Of a stretch of 64,000 bases of DNA, positions 40,301 through 55,300 are shown piece by piece. Below the pieces are notes generated by a model that saw nothing but the letters and a program-made list of their open reading frames with translations, ran no database searches and was not told where the DNA came from. The stretch is taken from assembly GCF_027580225.2 (NCBI RefSeq), contig NC_073355.2:19506001-19570000 (forward strand), in the 5' to 3' direction. The stretch comes from Misgurnus anguillicaudatus. Lineage: Eukaryota; Chordata; Actinopteri; Cypriniformes; Cobitidae. Each line of letters begins with the position of its first letter. Positions within the stretch are counted from its first letter, which is position 1. The position numbers were made by a program, and so were the translations under genes.

Positions 40301-43300
40301 TTTCTGATTCACGATTTTACATTTCCTTTGGTGAGTAAGTGTGTATTAGTTAACGATATGCAAAAGGTACAAACCCCAAAGTAAACGATGACGTGAGTTA
40401 TCGTCTCATACGTAAATCTCTTTTCTTGGACTACAACAAACACTCGGATTGTAGGCAACAGTTTACTTCCTGGGATTGGTGATGTAGACAAGACCGACAT
40501 TATCATAATTCCTCACGCTTTGACTCACAGCATGCAAGTTAATTGCTTTTAGTGATATTGTGAGTGAATCTTTTAAACATGGTAAGGAGCGTTACATTTC
40601 CGGATGATGTCAGAGGTATTCAGGCTAATCACAACGTACAGATTAGCTGGTCAATCAGGCTGGTCAATCAGGGACACAGTGCTTTTCAAATCGATGAGTT
40701 TTGTACGAAATCAATGCATTTGAGGAAGGCAGGATATTTTGAGCTACAAAAATGTACGGTATTTCATAAAATAAATAATGCGTTTTTTAACCATAAACCA
40801 TGCAAACACATAATAATATTACAATTAATAATAATTGTTATTTTCCCATTACACAAAATAAAGTTTTTCGTTTTTAGCAATGAAATAGGTGCATTTTAAT
40901 GAAATATTGGGTCATGTGAAGGGCAAAATTTACTTGGATCCTTTGATAACATATGTAATAGATAATTTACAGTATAGTGAGCTAGTCAAAATATACCCTG
41001 ACTAGGAGATCAAAGTCTTGTATTCACTTACACTATACAGTACCTTGTTCAGAAAACGACTTCTTGCAAAATAGCTAAAAATATTGCTAAATTAAATATT
41101 GTTTTTTTCTATTTGAGACGATGGAGTGATATGAGACACATTTTTGTCGTTATTATACAACAGAATAAAAGAATAAGGGTCAGGGTTCCCACGGGTCCTT
41201 GAAACCCTTGAAAGTTTGTGAATCTGGGGAGAAAATTCAAGGTCTTGGAAAGTTTAAAAAATATACATAGATACAGGTCATTGAAAGAAGTTTTCTGAAA
41301 AAAAAATCCATATTATTCTCTGTGTAGTGTAGGATAATATCATAAAAATTCTAGACTTTTTAAACACACGTGCTAAACTGTTCGCTTTCAATGCTTATAT
41401 ATTCTGTATGCAAATGTTGATTCATACCAAAATGCTTTTTTTGCATAGATATGTTTGACACATGAAAAAGTCTCGGGTTACGTATGTAACTGTTGTCCCC
41501 TGAGAAGGGAACGAGACGCTGTGTCTCCCTTGACATACTTCCTGCATCCCTGTAACGCCGTCTTTGGCAATATTTCAGATAGCGATATACTTCCTGGCTC
41601 CCGCGTCACCCTGTCTTTGTCGTTAAGCCTCACCATTGGTTGAATTCGATATATACATTCATACGCACTTACCCCTGGAGGCGTCCCCAAAGTGTCACCG
41701 CAGTGATGCAGCGCAAGTTCCCTCATAAGGGAACTGTAACAATATATCTTTAAAGGTAACACGATGTAACCTTGCTCTCAATTGAAATGTGTCTCGACAT
41801 TTAGTCCTTGAATTTGAGGGTATTGGACCTGGAAAGTCCTTGAAAGGTCCTTGAATTTGAAGTTAACTAAGGATATCTGACATGACTAACTGTTATTGTC
41901 TTGTTGCTGTCTTGTGCAAGATATAAAAAAAATGAAATGACCCCTTTAACATGTCATGCATCGCACGCTGCGATATAACAGAATATAATAAACGTTTACC
42001 TAGAAGCCTTATAAAGCAGCAGTGTTTGTTCCAGTAGCCTCTTTTATTTTCATTTTAAATAATGAACTGGGCCGTAAAAGCGTTCATTGAAAGTCTGACC
42101 CTTGCGGAAAGACAAATATTTGCAGTGAGACGTGTTGCTGCGCACCCATATGTTCAGAGAAGCTTCTCTGCTTCAAAGTCAACAGTAATTAAGACAGACG
42201 GCTTTATCGAAGAAGCAGCCTGCTGAAAATGAGCCTGGAGGAACAAACATCACGTACTGTAATTCTGCCACATTGCACAGCTGACAATAAAAGTCATGTC
42301 TTGTTGTTTCGATTTAATGTGATTTTACAGTAAACCACAGCTTTTTACGATTACACAATCACACAACGGTGAGATCCAAGTACGCTATAACTTATGCTTT
42401 TTTGTCTAGGTTCTTTACAAAGAGAAGGACTCGGATTCGGATGCTCAGGTGAACGCGGTCAAGGGAAACATGACGCAGTCCGCCCTACTGCGTAACCTGC
42501 GTAAATACGTCCAGTATGAGATCCAGGTTTCGGCTTTCACACGAATCGGAGACGGCCAGCTCAGTAGCCCCCCGCTGCTGGAGAGGACCAAAGACGATGG
42601 TGGGCAACTTTTCTCCTCAATCTAATTCACTGAGGGTTGAATTCACTACCACTTATGCACATTATTTTTTTAACACAAAAATCTGCATTTTAAGTCACTC
42701 AGCCACTCACAATCCAGTTAAATCAGATGCTAAATGTGCTGTGGGTATTAAAATTTAGTCATGGTAATGTTGTAGTGCTAACACGCCTCGTTTCTATGTA
42801 AATTAGACTTATTATGGATCGCATCGTATTTACAAGACTCAATGCTGTTTGACTGAAACAATTAGTGCTATGCAGTTATGCACGGAAAGTTTAAATTAAA
42901 TAAAAAAGAGGTGTTCATGTACACTTATACTTATCATGGCAGCAGTAATTCATTAAATAATACAGAAGAGGGCCATATTCACACCTGTCATCCCAGTTTT
43001 GGCATTTTTAAGAGTTAATTCAAGTGCCAGATCACCTGCAAGGTGGTGAACTGTGACATCCAAATTCTGTTAAGATGTCAAGACTTTGTAATTTTTTTCT
43101 TTAGTTGTAAAGCAACGCATTCATTTCCCTTAGAAGCAGTTTGTTAAATATGCTGATTTCGCCGTTTTGTTTATTAATTGAGATTTTTGCCGTTTTATAG
43201 CCACACAGAGACTCGAGTGCTGTAACTCAACTATTTGGCGTATTTTGTGCACACTCCTTGACCAAGCAGTTCACATTAATGAGCTGTCGTGAGTAATGGG

Positions 43301-46300
43301 CATTTGCTCTAAGCACAAGAAGTGGGCAGATTGATGCGGCCTTGAATTTTTATAGAACAGAAAAAGATAATAAAACTGCCGTTCAGTCTTTAGCTCTCAC
43401 TCAAGCCTCGTGTTTTTTTTTAAAGTCTGCTTACGCTTTTGACATTCAGTATGTGCGTTTCAAGAAATGCTTCATCTCTGTTGTAAGTGTTTTTTGGCTT
43501 CGCCTTCGCTAAATTGATTTTCTCTCATTCGACGCTTTCCGCCAGCACGCATGCACGCATTAAAGTACCACCCTGTTGAGACTGCCATTTTACAGCGAGA
43601 TTTGGTATAGACACATTTGGCAGGGCAAACGATATGGTAAATTAAAAAATTTACGACATCGCAAACTACTTTGTCGAGGGCGGCCTTCGAATGTTTACTT
43701 TATGGAGTGCAGCGTAAATAGACTTTGAAGGTCTGGATGAAATGGTGAAATGAAGGCTTCCAGAGGAAATAGTCTTGATAGTTTGCTGTCCATTACTGAT
43801 GTTTACTGTGGACAGGATTTCATGGACGGATCACAGCGAAAACTAATGCACTCTATATGAACGCTACTGTAAAGAGACAGCAGGGCCATAAGGCAAATAG
43901 ACTAAAGCAGGGATATGGCACAACTAAAGCTTTCCTCAAGGTTGCTTCTGTAAGAGAGGAAATAATTGATATACACTGTGTGCCGTGAAGCAATATATAG
44001 TGCACAAACAAATTGCTAAATTGTAAGTTATCTCCCTTTTAAAGCTTTTAATTTTTCAGGCTTGTTGTACTTCGAACCATCATCAGTTCTATATGGAAAT
44101 TCGTTTTTTATCTGATTTGATGAGAACAAAATAAGCTTTAACCACATAATCAAGATTGAGGACGACCAAATGTAATAGTTATGAATAAAGACTTGAATCA
44201 GACCACATCAGTCAATTACTGCTATGAATGTTGAATATGTATCTGGGTTAAGGCTGTACTTTGTAATAATTTGAGGCCACCAGTAGATTTTTGTTCATTT
44301 CAATTTGTGAAATCCAGGCTAAAGTCTCATAATCTAATTTTGAGATAAGGAGCATCAATGTTAACCTCCTAAGACCCGAGCTTTGGTTTGTCTTTTTTCT
44401 GATTTCTATTTTGGGGTTAGAAAGAACCAATAAATATAATAACCAAATAATTTTTCTTTGAACATGAAGCAGTGTAATTGTTCCCGTTTGTTACACAGAA
44501 TTAGATTTATGGTGCAAAAAAAATCTGATGTCCACATGATGTCTTCAGAGGTTAAAGATATCAAGGTTATGAGGTTATCAAGGTTCATTATGTAGGATGA
44601 TTTTTAAATCACAAATTTAGCTGGGTTTTCACAAAATGGGTCACATATGAAAGGGATACTCTAGTCAAATATCAAAATTACCCCATGATTTACTCACCCT
44701 CAAGCAATTCGAGATACAAATGTCCATCATCTTTCAGACGAGCACATTTGGAGTTATTTTAGTAAATGTCCTTGCTCTTTCAAGCTTTATAATAGTAGAA
44801 AACAGGGATCAGGGAACAACTTTTGTCTTTAAACCCCAAAACAGTGAGTCCATCCTTACCCACAGAAGTAATCCACATGGCTCCAAGGGGTTAAAAAAGA
44901 TCTTCTGCGGGTAATCGATGTGATTTCATAAGAAAAATATCAATATTTTAAACTTTATAAACTGTAAATAGCTTCCAGTAACTTGGACTCAAGATTCATC
45001 CAACAAGAGTTTTAGCATAGTAAGCGTTCTTTGCCATGGGTATGTTGTTTACATGCACAAAATTTTGTCATTGAGTACATCATGGGGTTATTTTGATATT
45101 TTGCTGGAGTATCACTTTAACAGCTGATTTTACGTTTAGTGGTCTACATCAAACGATTATGAATACAAACACTACTCCTTTCATAAATTAACTCAAAAGC
45201 AGTTAAAATATAACATAGTAACACCATTTAAACTGTAAATACAGCATACATACGGTATATAATATTATCACTGCATGTATCATATATTATTTTGGGAACA
45301 GGTACGGTAAGCTTCTCTAACAGATGCCTCTCAATGTCTATGTTGGTCCAGCCCTGTTGCCAAAGCACACTTATGAGCAGTTTAACTAGCAGATAAAAGC
45401 CTCTTCTCCCAGCCTGTGAGAGCCATTTAAAGAAGCCCACTACTGTATGTGATACACAGGGGTTAGTGCTTCAATCCAGCAGCCACAGAGTCACATTAAT
45501 AGAGTATATGGGCCTGTGGTCAGTCAGCTTTGTGCTGCTTAAACATGCCCCCCCCCAAGCCAGGGAGACGCAGGGAGCTCGGACCATTTTACCACCACAC
45601 TTTTATGACGGAAGCGCTGGACCCGGGCTGGACCGTCTGTGCTCATTCGACCTTGCCAGCAATTATCTCTGTGTTTGCCTTTTAAATTCCCCCCCATAAC
45701 AGGACTCATTAAGGACTGATGGTACAGCACCATTTCAAATGAACCGCCCCTGTAAATATATGGGTTGCAGGGGCTACAGGAGGTTAATCCTAAGCACAGT
45801 CTCCAAACATACATAGTTTAAGTAATTTTTTACTTTTTTCTAAAATCATCTTGCATAATGGAAAGAATATTCTGTAAAAATATAACCTTGATATCTTTAA
45901 TATTGACTGATAAATGTCATGTCAAGGATTGAAGTCAGTGTGAAATCAATTAGATTATGAGACCTTAACCTGGATTTTACTGAAAGGGTCACTTATAGGC
46001 AATTTATATATTTACATCAGCTTTTTGCTAATGGTACATATCTTCAAAAGATTGCCCAAAAATGTTTTTGTTAGTAATTAAAGGAATAGTCCATTTTCTT
46101 TAAAAAAAATTCAGATAATTTACTGACCACCATGTCATCCAAAATGTTGATGTCTTTCTTTGTTCAGTCGAGAAGAAATTATGTTTTTTGAGGGAAACAT
46201 TCCAGGATTTTTCTCATTTTGGTGGACTTTGGTGGGCCCCAACACTTAACAGTTTTAATGTTGTTTACAGTTTTAAAGGACTCTAAACGATCCCAAACAA

Positions 46301-49300
46301 GGCATAAGGGTCTTATCTAGCGAAACGATTGTCATTTTAAGCAAGAAAAATTAAAAATATGCACTTTTAAACCACAACTTCTCGTCTTTCGGTCAGCGCG
46401 ACCTCACGTAATTACGTCATCAAGAGGTCACGGACGGCGTATGCGAAACTACGCCCCAGTGTTTACAAGTGTGAAGAAAGAGGACCGTTCTGACGTTGTT
46501 GTATGTGGAATGATACTAATTAATGTCTTTGTGTCAGTTTATTGTTTAAAATGGTCCACAAATGTGCGTTTCATACATGTAACACGTGACCTTTCGACGT
46601 CATTACGTGAGGTCGCGCTGGTGCGTCAGGACCGGAGATAGATGAGAAGTTGTGGTTTAAAAGTGCATATTTTTTATTTTTATTGCTTAAAATGACAATC
46701 GTTTCACTAGATAAGACCCTTATGCCTCGTTTGAGATCGTTTAAAGTCCTTTGAAACTGCAATTTTAAACTGCATTAAAACTGTTAAGTGTTGGGGTCCA
46801 TTAAAGTCCATTAAAATGAGAAAAATTACTGGAATGTTTTCCTCAAAAAACATAATTTCTTCTAGACTGAACAAAGAAAGACAACAACATTTTGGATGAC
46901 ATGGTGGTGAGTAAATAATTAAATTAAAATTTACTAATTATTTAATATTAATTGTATTAATATTTTGCTAAAGGAAGTTATTAATAAACAGATTTTCAAT
47001 CGTAGCTTTATACTGAGAAGATTTACATGATTCTTGTCTCAATAGCTAATAGACTGTTTGCATAAGCGTTATCACCGTATGAGTCTCATGCCATGCAGAG
47101 AGCCGCTAGCAGGATGATGAATGTTAGCAATTGGCAAGAGAAAGAAGCACCATGGGAAATGCTGTACTGTAAGAGCATCTACTTGTGGACACGTGTCTCT
47201 TCGGCCCCGCGCGCAATGCCTGCAAAAAGCAATACAAATCAAATCCTGTCAGATGTGTTAGATTTATAAGTTCCTTAATGTCCAGGAAATGAAACCGAGA
47301 ATGCACCTAACTGACCGCATCGACTGGGGGAATCTGGAGAGAAATAAGGAAACAATTGAGAGAGCTGATTGCGTTTGTTATGTGTTCGTATATCGGGATG
47401 ATCCCGGTACAAGACAACAGTGGTGCTTGTGGTACAAGCTAAATTTAAAGCATCCTGTACCTGTGTACAGTACCTACCTAAGGCACAGCACATTATATTG
47501 GATTCTCTCCATGTTATCTGCCACTCCGCATGTGTCCTGTTAGTGGATGTATAGGCCTGTCACTAATGCCCGGGAGGGGGTGTATGTGTTTAGAGGAAAT
47601 ACACTGCAGCGCGGTGAAGAAACATCTCACTTAATCAAGACCTATTTTACCAGAGGGCTCTATTAGCACCGGTGGCACACTGTGTCCTTTTGAGTAGGGC
47701 ACAACTGTCATTAGATCCTCCGGTTATCGCTCGGAGCTCATCTACGCAGTAGTCCACCCCACAGCATGTCTTAGTAGGCAGCGGTAAGGGCTTGGCTGTC
47801 TAACAAGGCTTGTGAATCTGGTGGTAGTCGTAGAACAATATGGCTTTAAATACCTTGGTCAAGGTATTTAAAGGGGAAACAAAAGTTTAGTCACAAAAGT
47901 TGTTCCTGTAGCTCAATTGGTAGAGTATTGCATAAGCAGCACAAAAAATAATGGGTTTGAACCCCAAGGAAGTATATAAGTGATAAAATGTATACTTTAA
48001 CCATTTAACTGCCTGCTCGACCAAATGTTGAGCACATTTTGAGTCCCTATATTTTATTGAGAGGAGGACCTAACTTAACTCAAGCTGATTGAGCCATCTC
48101 TACTATTTGGTTGAGCTATGTTATGCCAAAAAAATTCAGTAGATGTCAATGTGTCAATCAACAGCACTTATCACAACACATCTGAGAGAAAGAAATCATT
48201 CCTGCCATGTAAACTGTTCTTGTTGAAATTTTGCAAGGAAAGCATATTTTTTGACATATTAAGCTGTAAGAGCCCTAACTTTACAAAATTATGTTACTTG
48301 GTACCATGAAAAAAACTTTTGTATGTTTTTAATAATTTTTCAAAAACATGCTCAACCAAACGGTTGATTTGTCACTTTATGGTAAATGTAAAATAAGCTA
48401 AAGTAATATTTTCAGATCATCTATTTCTGCAGTCAGAATGTAATGTTTGCTGAGAAATATACATTTCTGATCATTCAAAGCTATGAATATGACACAGCTA
48501 TTGTTATTTCTTATTGAATATATTGCAATAATTTCTTAAGGATGTATTTTTTATCACTTCTGCATATTAAAAAAATACATATATAATGAATTATGGAAAT
48601 CATAAGTACTGATTAATTAATCAGAAACTACTTCTTAAATGATGTTTTATATTGTTTGAAGGATTGTTTCTAATGTTGGCTTACTCTACACAGCATTGCT
48701 GGTTTACAAAGAAATTTATTTATTTAAAAAAGAAAAAAATCCTGTTGCACTACCACACTTGACAGTGTGTTTCTTGAATCATAAATTAACCTAAAATGCC
48801 ATTGCATTATTATCTTTTGCCTTCTTTTATTTTAGGTTTTGAATGCAAAAAGAATGTAATATCTTTATTTTTGTTACTTTTAGTTATTTTTTATTGTTAA
48901 AAAAAAGAAAACATTTCATTTCCTGTGTCAAAATGAAAACCAGAAATAATTTAATATTTTATACTTCAATAAATAAAGAAGATTTAATATACAAAACCAC
49001 TTTATTTTGATTATGTTTTTAATAAATTACCGTAGTATTATAGTTCATATTTTCTGATTTATACGGAGACCCTAAGGGAACATGGAGCAAAAATTAAATA
49101 AAGTTTAGTTAGATAGTGAAACTATCGTGTGCTCACGTGAAACTATCGTGTGCTCACGTGAGGCTGTCGCGTGCGCGGGGGAAACTATCGTGTGCTCACG
49201 TGAAACTGTCGTGTGCTCACGTGAAACTATCGTGTGCTCACGTGAAACTGTCGCGTGCTCACGTGAAACTGTCGCATGCTCACGTGAAACTGTCGCGTGC

Positions 49301-52300
49301 GCATGCACTGTAAAAAATTGCTGTAATTATGCAGCTGGTTGCCAGTAACTTACTGTAGAAGATAAAGACTGAAAATGTTTCATGTTCATTTAACTTTAAA
49401 CAAACTGTTGCCAGTAAATAACATAAATGTAAAATCTACAGTAAGTTACTGGCAGCTAGTTGCCAGTAATACCTTTTTACAGTGCACGTGAAACTATCGC
49501 GTGGGCACGTGAAACTACTGCGTTTAGTTTTGAGTGCGCACGTGAAACTTTTGCGTGCGCACACGAAACTACCGCGTGCGACTGCGCACATGAAACGTTC
49601 GATTTCACGTACGCGCGCGATAGTTTCACGTGCACGTGCGAAACTAAACTTTTTAAAAAAGCACATGAAAGTTTCACGTGAGCACATGAAACTAAACTTT
49701 AGAATTTTTTACTGCAATGTCACCTTAGGGGCTCGGTAGATTTTCTTAGTATGTATGAATTCCTTTAAGTGACATATCACCATTTGGTAGAGGCCGACAT
49801 TTAAAAAATAATGGGATGTGTTGAAAAAATCCATTGAGTGTATTAACTAGTGACATAAAGAGATGCAAACAAATGCAAACACACATACGTGCACGGTCGA
49901 ACGCACAGCCTTGCGAAGTATTTTTTATATATAGTATAGTTTGACAGATACTTTTTGTGTTCTTTTAACTTTTACCCAACAACTTCCCAGATCTCTTGAG
50001 CATTGTAGATGATTATAGACAAGCACAAATCACACACATTTACATATGTAGAAATCTACAGTAGTTATTTTCCTGAGACTTCACAACATTTGTCTTTATG
50101 GTAATGTACGAGAACAATAATTCTGTGAACAGATGTGTGGAACACAAGCGACTGACGAAATCCACTTTGTTTTCCACTGGATAGATTTCATTTGGAATAT
50201 GTTCATTAAACTGCTGTAAGGTTCATGCTGCCACAGCTGTCTCTTTCCCCCCTTTATCAAATTTTCTTGTGTTTTTGTCTTTTTATGAATGTTAGGTTTT
50301 TTTGTCCTTTTCAAACCAGCTTTTTTACAATGACCTTATCTTGACGTAAATACCATTTCAGAGTCTTGGGAAACAGCTGCTTCTTTGAAAGCTAAATAAC
50401 CTGTATTAACACTCTTTGATTTCAGCTTCTGATTCAATCAGGTTTAGTTTCTTATACAGTAGGTGGTGTAATTACTGGGCCTGTAAGAGTTATTTGATGT
50501 TTGTGTCTAATATTTGGTTTGTCTCTTTCTTCTCAAGTTCCTGGGCCACCCATGAGACTTGTGTTCCCAGAGGTGCGTCTGATGGAGGTGAGAGTGGTCT
50601 GGCAGCCCCCTGTGGACCCCAATGGCATAATTATGGGTAAGAGGAATAATAGCTCAGTTGCTTCTCTTAGACCCCAATGAGATGAAATTTGGTCCAAATT
50701 AAAATTTCAGATGAACTCCTGAGACCCTAGTTGTCTTACTTGTGTTAAAGACTTTGCTCAAATTTGAAAAAAAATATCCAGTGGCAGACGGTGACTTCTT
50801 TATTCGTGGGCGCTCGATGCAAACTTCGTCACAACATGTATGTAGCCCATCATGTGTGTGGGTAATTTTTTCAAAATATGTGTTCAGCGCATCGAGAGAT
50901 CCTGTGTGCATCACGTGTCTTGTCAAAATAAGTGCCTGCTGCAGACGCATCCAAAGGGTTTATGATAAAAGAGACGCTCGCGTTTGCCAGATACTCGCAT
51001 AATCTCATGCGTAATCAGAGTTTACTGTTAAGGGAGTGTCTTGCGTGTATTTTGTGAACGTGACCGTCTCTTTTATTATAAACACATATTTTGAAAACGC
51101 AAGCAACACACATGACACTCCGAACACTTATTTTGAATTAGCGCCCCTCGGATGAGCAGTCACGAGCCGCCACTCCTAACATCACATTTACACTTTCCTA
51201 GGAAATCGGGAGACTGTCCTCCAATAATAATCTTATTGTTTGTTTGTTTGTGCAAGCAGGTTATTACGACATACAGTAACGTTTTAGGGATAAGCGCCCT
51301 CTAGCGCCCAGCAGAGTATTACAACCTGTGCATAAATTGACTAATAAACAACAGTATTAAAGTATTACAAACAACTTGCATTGCAAACCTTGCAAACTGA
51401 AACCATAAGAGAGCTTCTTATGAATGCAACGCACAAAAGTCTTTTTTAAACATAAACCAGCACATAAGAGCATGACGCAGTTGGTCACGTGAGCCAATAG
51501 TGTTTCACAATCCAAGCTGAAGCAACTGGTCAGCAGATAGTGATCGCTTTTGTTTTATTTTTCTCGTATAAAACAATTTCTCATCTCATCTCAAAAATGA
51601 AAATAATGTAATTAATGACTCACTCTCATGTCGTTCCAAACTCGTAAGACCTCTGTTCATCTTCGAAACACAGTTTAAGATGTTTTATATTTTTTGACCC
51701 TCCATTGAAAATCTACGTACGGTATACTGTCCATGTCCAAAAAGGTAATAAAAACATAATCAAAGGAGTCCATGTGACATCAGTGGGTCAAAGTTAGAAT
51801 ATGTTGAAGCATCAAAAATACATTTTGGTCCAAAAATAACAAAAATTACGACTTTATTCAGCATTGTCTTCTCTTCCCCGTCTGTTGTGAAGCGCATGCA
51901 CGAGACTAAAGTCACGTGACTGCAGTACGCGGATGATGTACGACGTGGCTGACGTGTTATCTGGTGCACCCCAGCTGTTTTTTTTTTCTTTTACAGTCTG
52001 AGGGAGACACATGCTGTAAATTTGAAAAAGAACTTTGCAAACATGTCTGAGGATAACACGTCATCCGCGTCACTGCAGTCACGTGACTTTAGTCTCGCTC
52101 ATGCGCTTCACAACAGACGTGGAAGAGAAGACAATGCTGAATGAAGTCGTAATTTTTGGACTAAAATGTATTTTTGATGCTTCAACACATTCTAACTGAC
52201 CCACTGATGTCACATGGACTACTTTGATGATGTTTTTATTACCTTTCTGGACATGGACAGTATACCGTATGTAGATTTTCAATGAAGGGTCAACATACTC

Positions 52301-55300
52301 TTGGACTAAATCTAAAACATCTTAAACTGTGTTCCAAAGATGAATGGAGGTCTTACGAGTTTGGAACGACATGAGGGTGAGTCATTAATGACATTATTTT
52401 CATTTTTGGATTAACTATCGCTTTAACTCATTCACCGCCATTGACGAGTTATCTCGTCATTTATGAGTTCATATTTAACTAATAAATATGCCTTTCTGGA
52501 TGAATTTCAAAGTGAAAGTGTAATACCGCTTTTATCCACCAAACCGAATGCATCAAAAACGGAAGTTAAAAAGATTTAATGATTTATTTTAACTGCCTTT
52601 ATGTTTGATAGTTATTCTGAGTCTGATCTCTAACATAAATTCCATTTACAAAAACGCAATTTTTTAAGCTTTTTGCTCAAAATGTTGTATTTTTGAAGAG
52701 AAATATCCATATTTCAATGGTTAAATTAAGTAGAAAAAGTAAATATATAATGAAACGTTTTTTCCCCATTTTGTTTGTTTGTTTGTTTGTTTATTGTTTG
52801 TTTGAAAGCAGAGGGTGTGTTCTTTAATTTGATATAATTTGTATGTTTATATATTTATAGAAAATAATTTTTCCTGCAAGGAATTTTGTGAAAATATTGT
52901 TAAAATCACAAAAATGCAGGTGGGCAACTTTTCTCAAAAAGGGTGGCGGTGAATGAGTTAAATAGAAAAAAATATCCCAATGTCATCATTACAAAGTTAT
53001 ACCTTAATGTATAATTTCATAACCCAGTATATTAAGTTTCATCTGCTGCTGGTAGAGGCGCTTATTTAGTAAACGTATCTGTGGGTCGTATTTGGGGGAA
53101 TGGACAAGCAACCTTTTAATTATTGGAAATCGACCTATTAATGCTTTTATTACAGTTGTTTTATAATAAACTGGGATAGGTGAAAGTATTTTAACATCTG
53201 TAAAAATGAAACACGATAGCTTTAAGATAAATCTCTTATTAACATGAGTCAAGATGTTGATTTTATTAAAATATGATAAGCATAATACCAGTTAATGATC
53301 GTACCTGTTTAGTATCTGCAGTTTGTTTTAACTTTCTGGACAAATTGCTATATAACAACTTCTAGGATTGTTTTTTATGTTCATGACTGTTCATGATATT
53401 CATTCTTCTTGTGAGAATGATCTCAACTGACCCATGCAGCCAGGATTCAAGTGCAAAACGGCTTTGATATACTTCATCTCACATTAAAAACAGTGTCCTC
53501 ACTACTTGATCTGGCCTGCATGAGAGCGTGAAATGCATTGGACTGGCAGTATTGGGCTCAGCGCAGCTCAACGTGTTTCTCCCTTCCACTGTGTGAATGT
53601 AGCCATGTCACCGTGCACCTGAGACTAATTCCTCATCTGTAGAGGAGAAAATCCCTGCACTTTAATGAGATTAAGCTGACTAACACCTCAAGTGAATGAA
53701 GCTCTAAAAAGTCGCCTGCCAAATCTTGCCGCCTGTGTAAATCACGACTGAGAAGAATCCACAATCCCTGCGATGGAAAGATCCCAACATGGCATTGTTT
53801 TTTTTACTTCTGTTTTGATGCCGTTCTATTCACAGAGCATTAATGTGAATAAAAAATAAGCTTGAGTTTAGCTTTCTGGAAATATACAGGAAAATCTGGA
53901 CTTTGTTGCGGTGTCTGCACTGCTGGAAAATACGATTAAAACCATATGCACGGTTTGTTTTCATCTAGAATGTGGCACAGCACGGCTGTTTAACTAGAAG
54001 TCTTGTAAACGCTGTTTGTTTGCAGCAAACCCGAACTGTAATCCGGTTTTTCACAGCCACTGAAAAATGTGTTTGTTTCTTCACTTCCCAGAAGACTAAA
54101 CAGACCTGACCGTTAATGTCGATGGCTGGCAGTGGGAATTTGCTTTTGAATTTGCAGCAGATAGAGTAGTTTTGCTTAAATCTGACTCCAGCCGACTGAC
54201 TTTACAAGGAAAACTGAGAACAGATGGCACTTAGCAGGTACAGATTGGTGTTGCATTATTTTTTAAAGCATAAGAGAAATGTTTTTTTTTAGAATTGCTA
54301 TTCAGTTAATTGTAGTAAAACACTATTAGATATTAAAAATTTTAATTATCAAAACCATTTACAAAACCCTGTAAGCATGCAGTCTTCCGCTATGACATGA
54401 AATGTAACATTCCTTAAAATGTTGACACCTTAAGCTCGAACTATAGTATGCACACAGTTGAAAGCACAGCCTTGCAAAGCATAGTTTATTTGAATTGCAT
54501 GCGAATTGACACATACTACATTTTACTACAAGTACATGCGTGACCTATGCGAACAATGTTTGCGGGGTTTCAAAAATTTGGCAGCACTCTTCTGATGACG
54601 AATGTTGGTTACATGCACTGTACGCGGACCCTTACCGTATGCATAAAAAATGGACCATATACTATATTGCCAAAAGTTTTGGGACACCCCCCAAATCATT
54701 GAATTTAGGTGTTCCAATCACTTTTATCCCAAGACATTTTAGACAATTTCATGCTCCCAACTTTGTAGGAACAGTTTGGCGATGGCTTTTTCCTGTTCAA
54801 ACATGACTGTGCCAGTCTATAGAGACAGAGCGCAGTTATGCTTATTTGAAAACCACGCCCACCGGGGGGGAAACAATCCAACCGTCTCCATTGTCTTTGT
54901 ATTGCGAGAGGCCACCTCCTTGCCATTTCTGGCTTATAACAAAAACTGAATAATGCCTAAAAGCTGCTGTGTGACATGGTGTACAGCTAACAAGCAAAAA
55001 AAAATAAGTTTTTATAGGCTGTTGAGCCGTAAAACTCAGCCTTTAAGGAGAAAAAAGTGGATCACCTACTACGTATCCCTCTAGGGGGCACTGTTCTACT
55101 AATAGTATTACTATGAAAAGTTGCCTGTTTTCCACTTTTGTGTCTTTAAACGCTCGTTTTTTGGGGTTGACAGCTTATAAAAACTTTTTCTGGGTTTTTT
55201 GGCTTGTTAGCTGTACATCCTGTCACACAGCAGCTTTTAGGCATTATTCTGTTTTATGTTATAAGCGAAAAATGACAAGAAGGCAGCCTCTCGCAATACA

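Noticed and set aside
45539..45814. Small open frames around the C-runs at 45547 and 45690
   Set aside because: No domain or splice context; chance frames in intron sequence.
47902..47972. Functional tRNA gene
   Set aside because: Box A and B words are present but the acceptor stem does not pair; fits a SINE head.
49105..49348. Repetitive open frames on both strands (RETIVCS / KLSCAHV / REHTIVS repeats)
   Set aside because: They arise because the 21-bp minisatellite unit is a multiple of three and has no stop; no start, splice or domain context.
49116..49705. CRISPR-like array of regular repeats
   Set aside because: Units are contiguous without unique spacers, and the DNA is vertebrate; it is a minisatellite.
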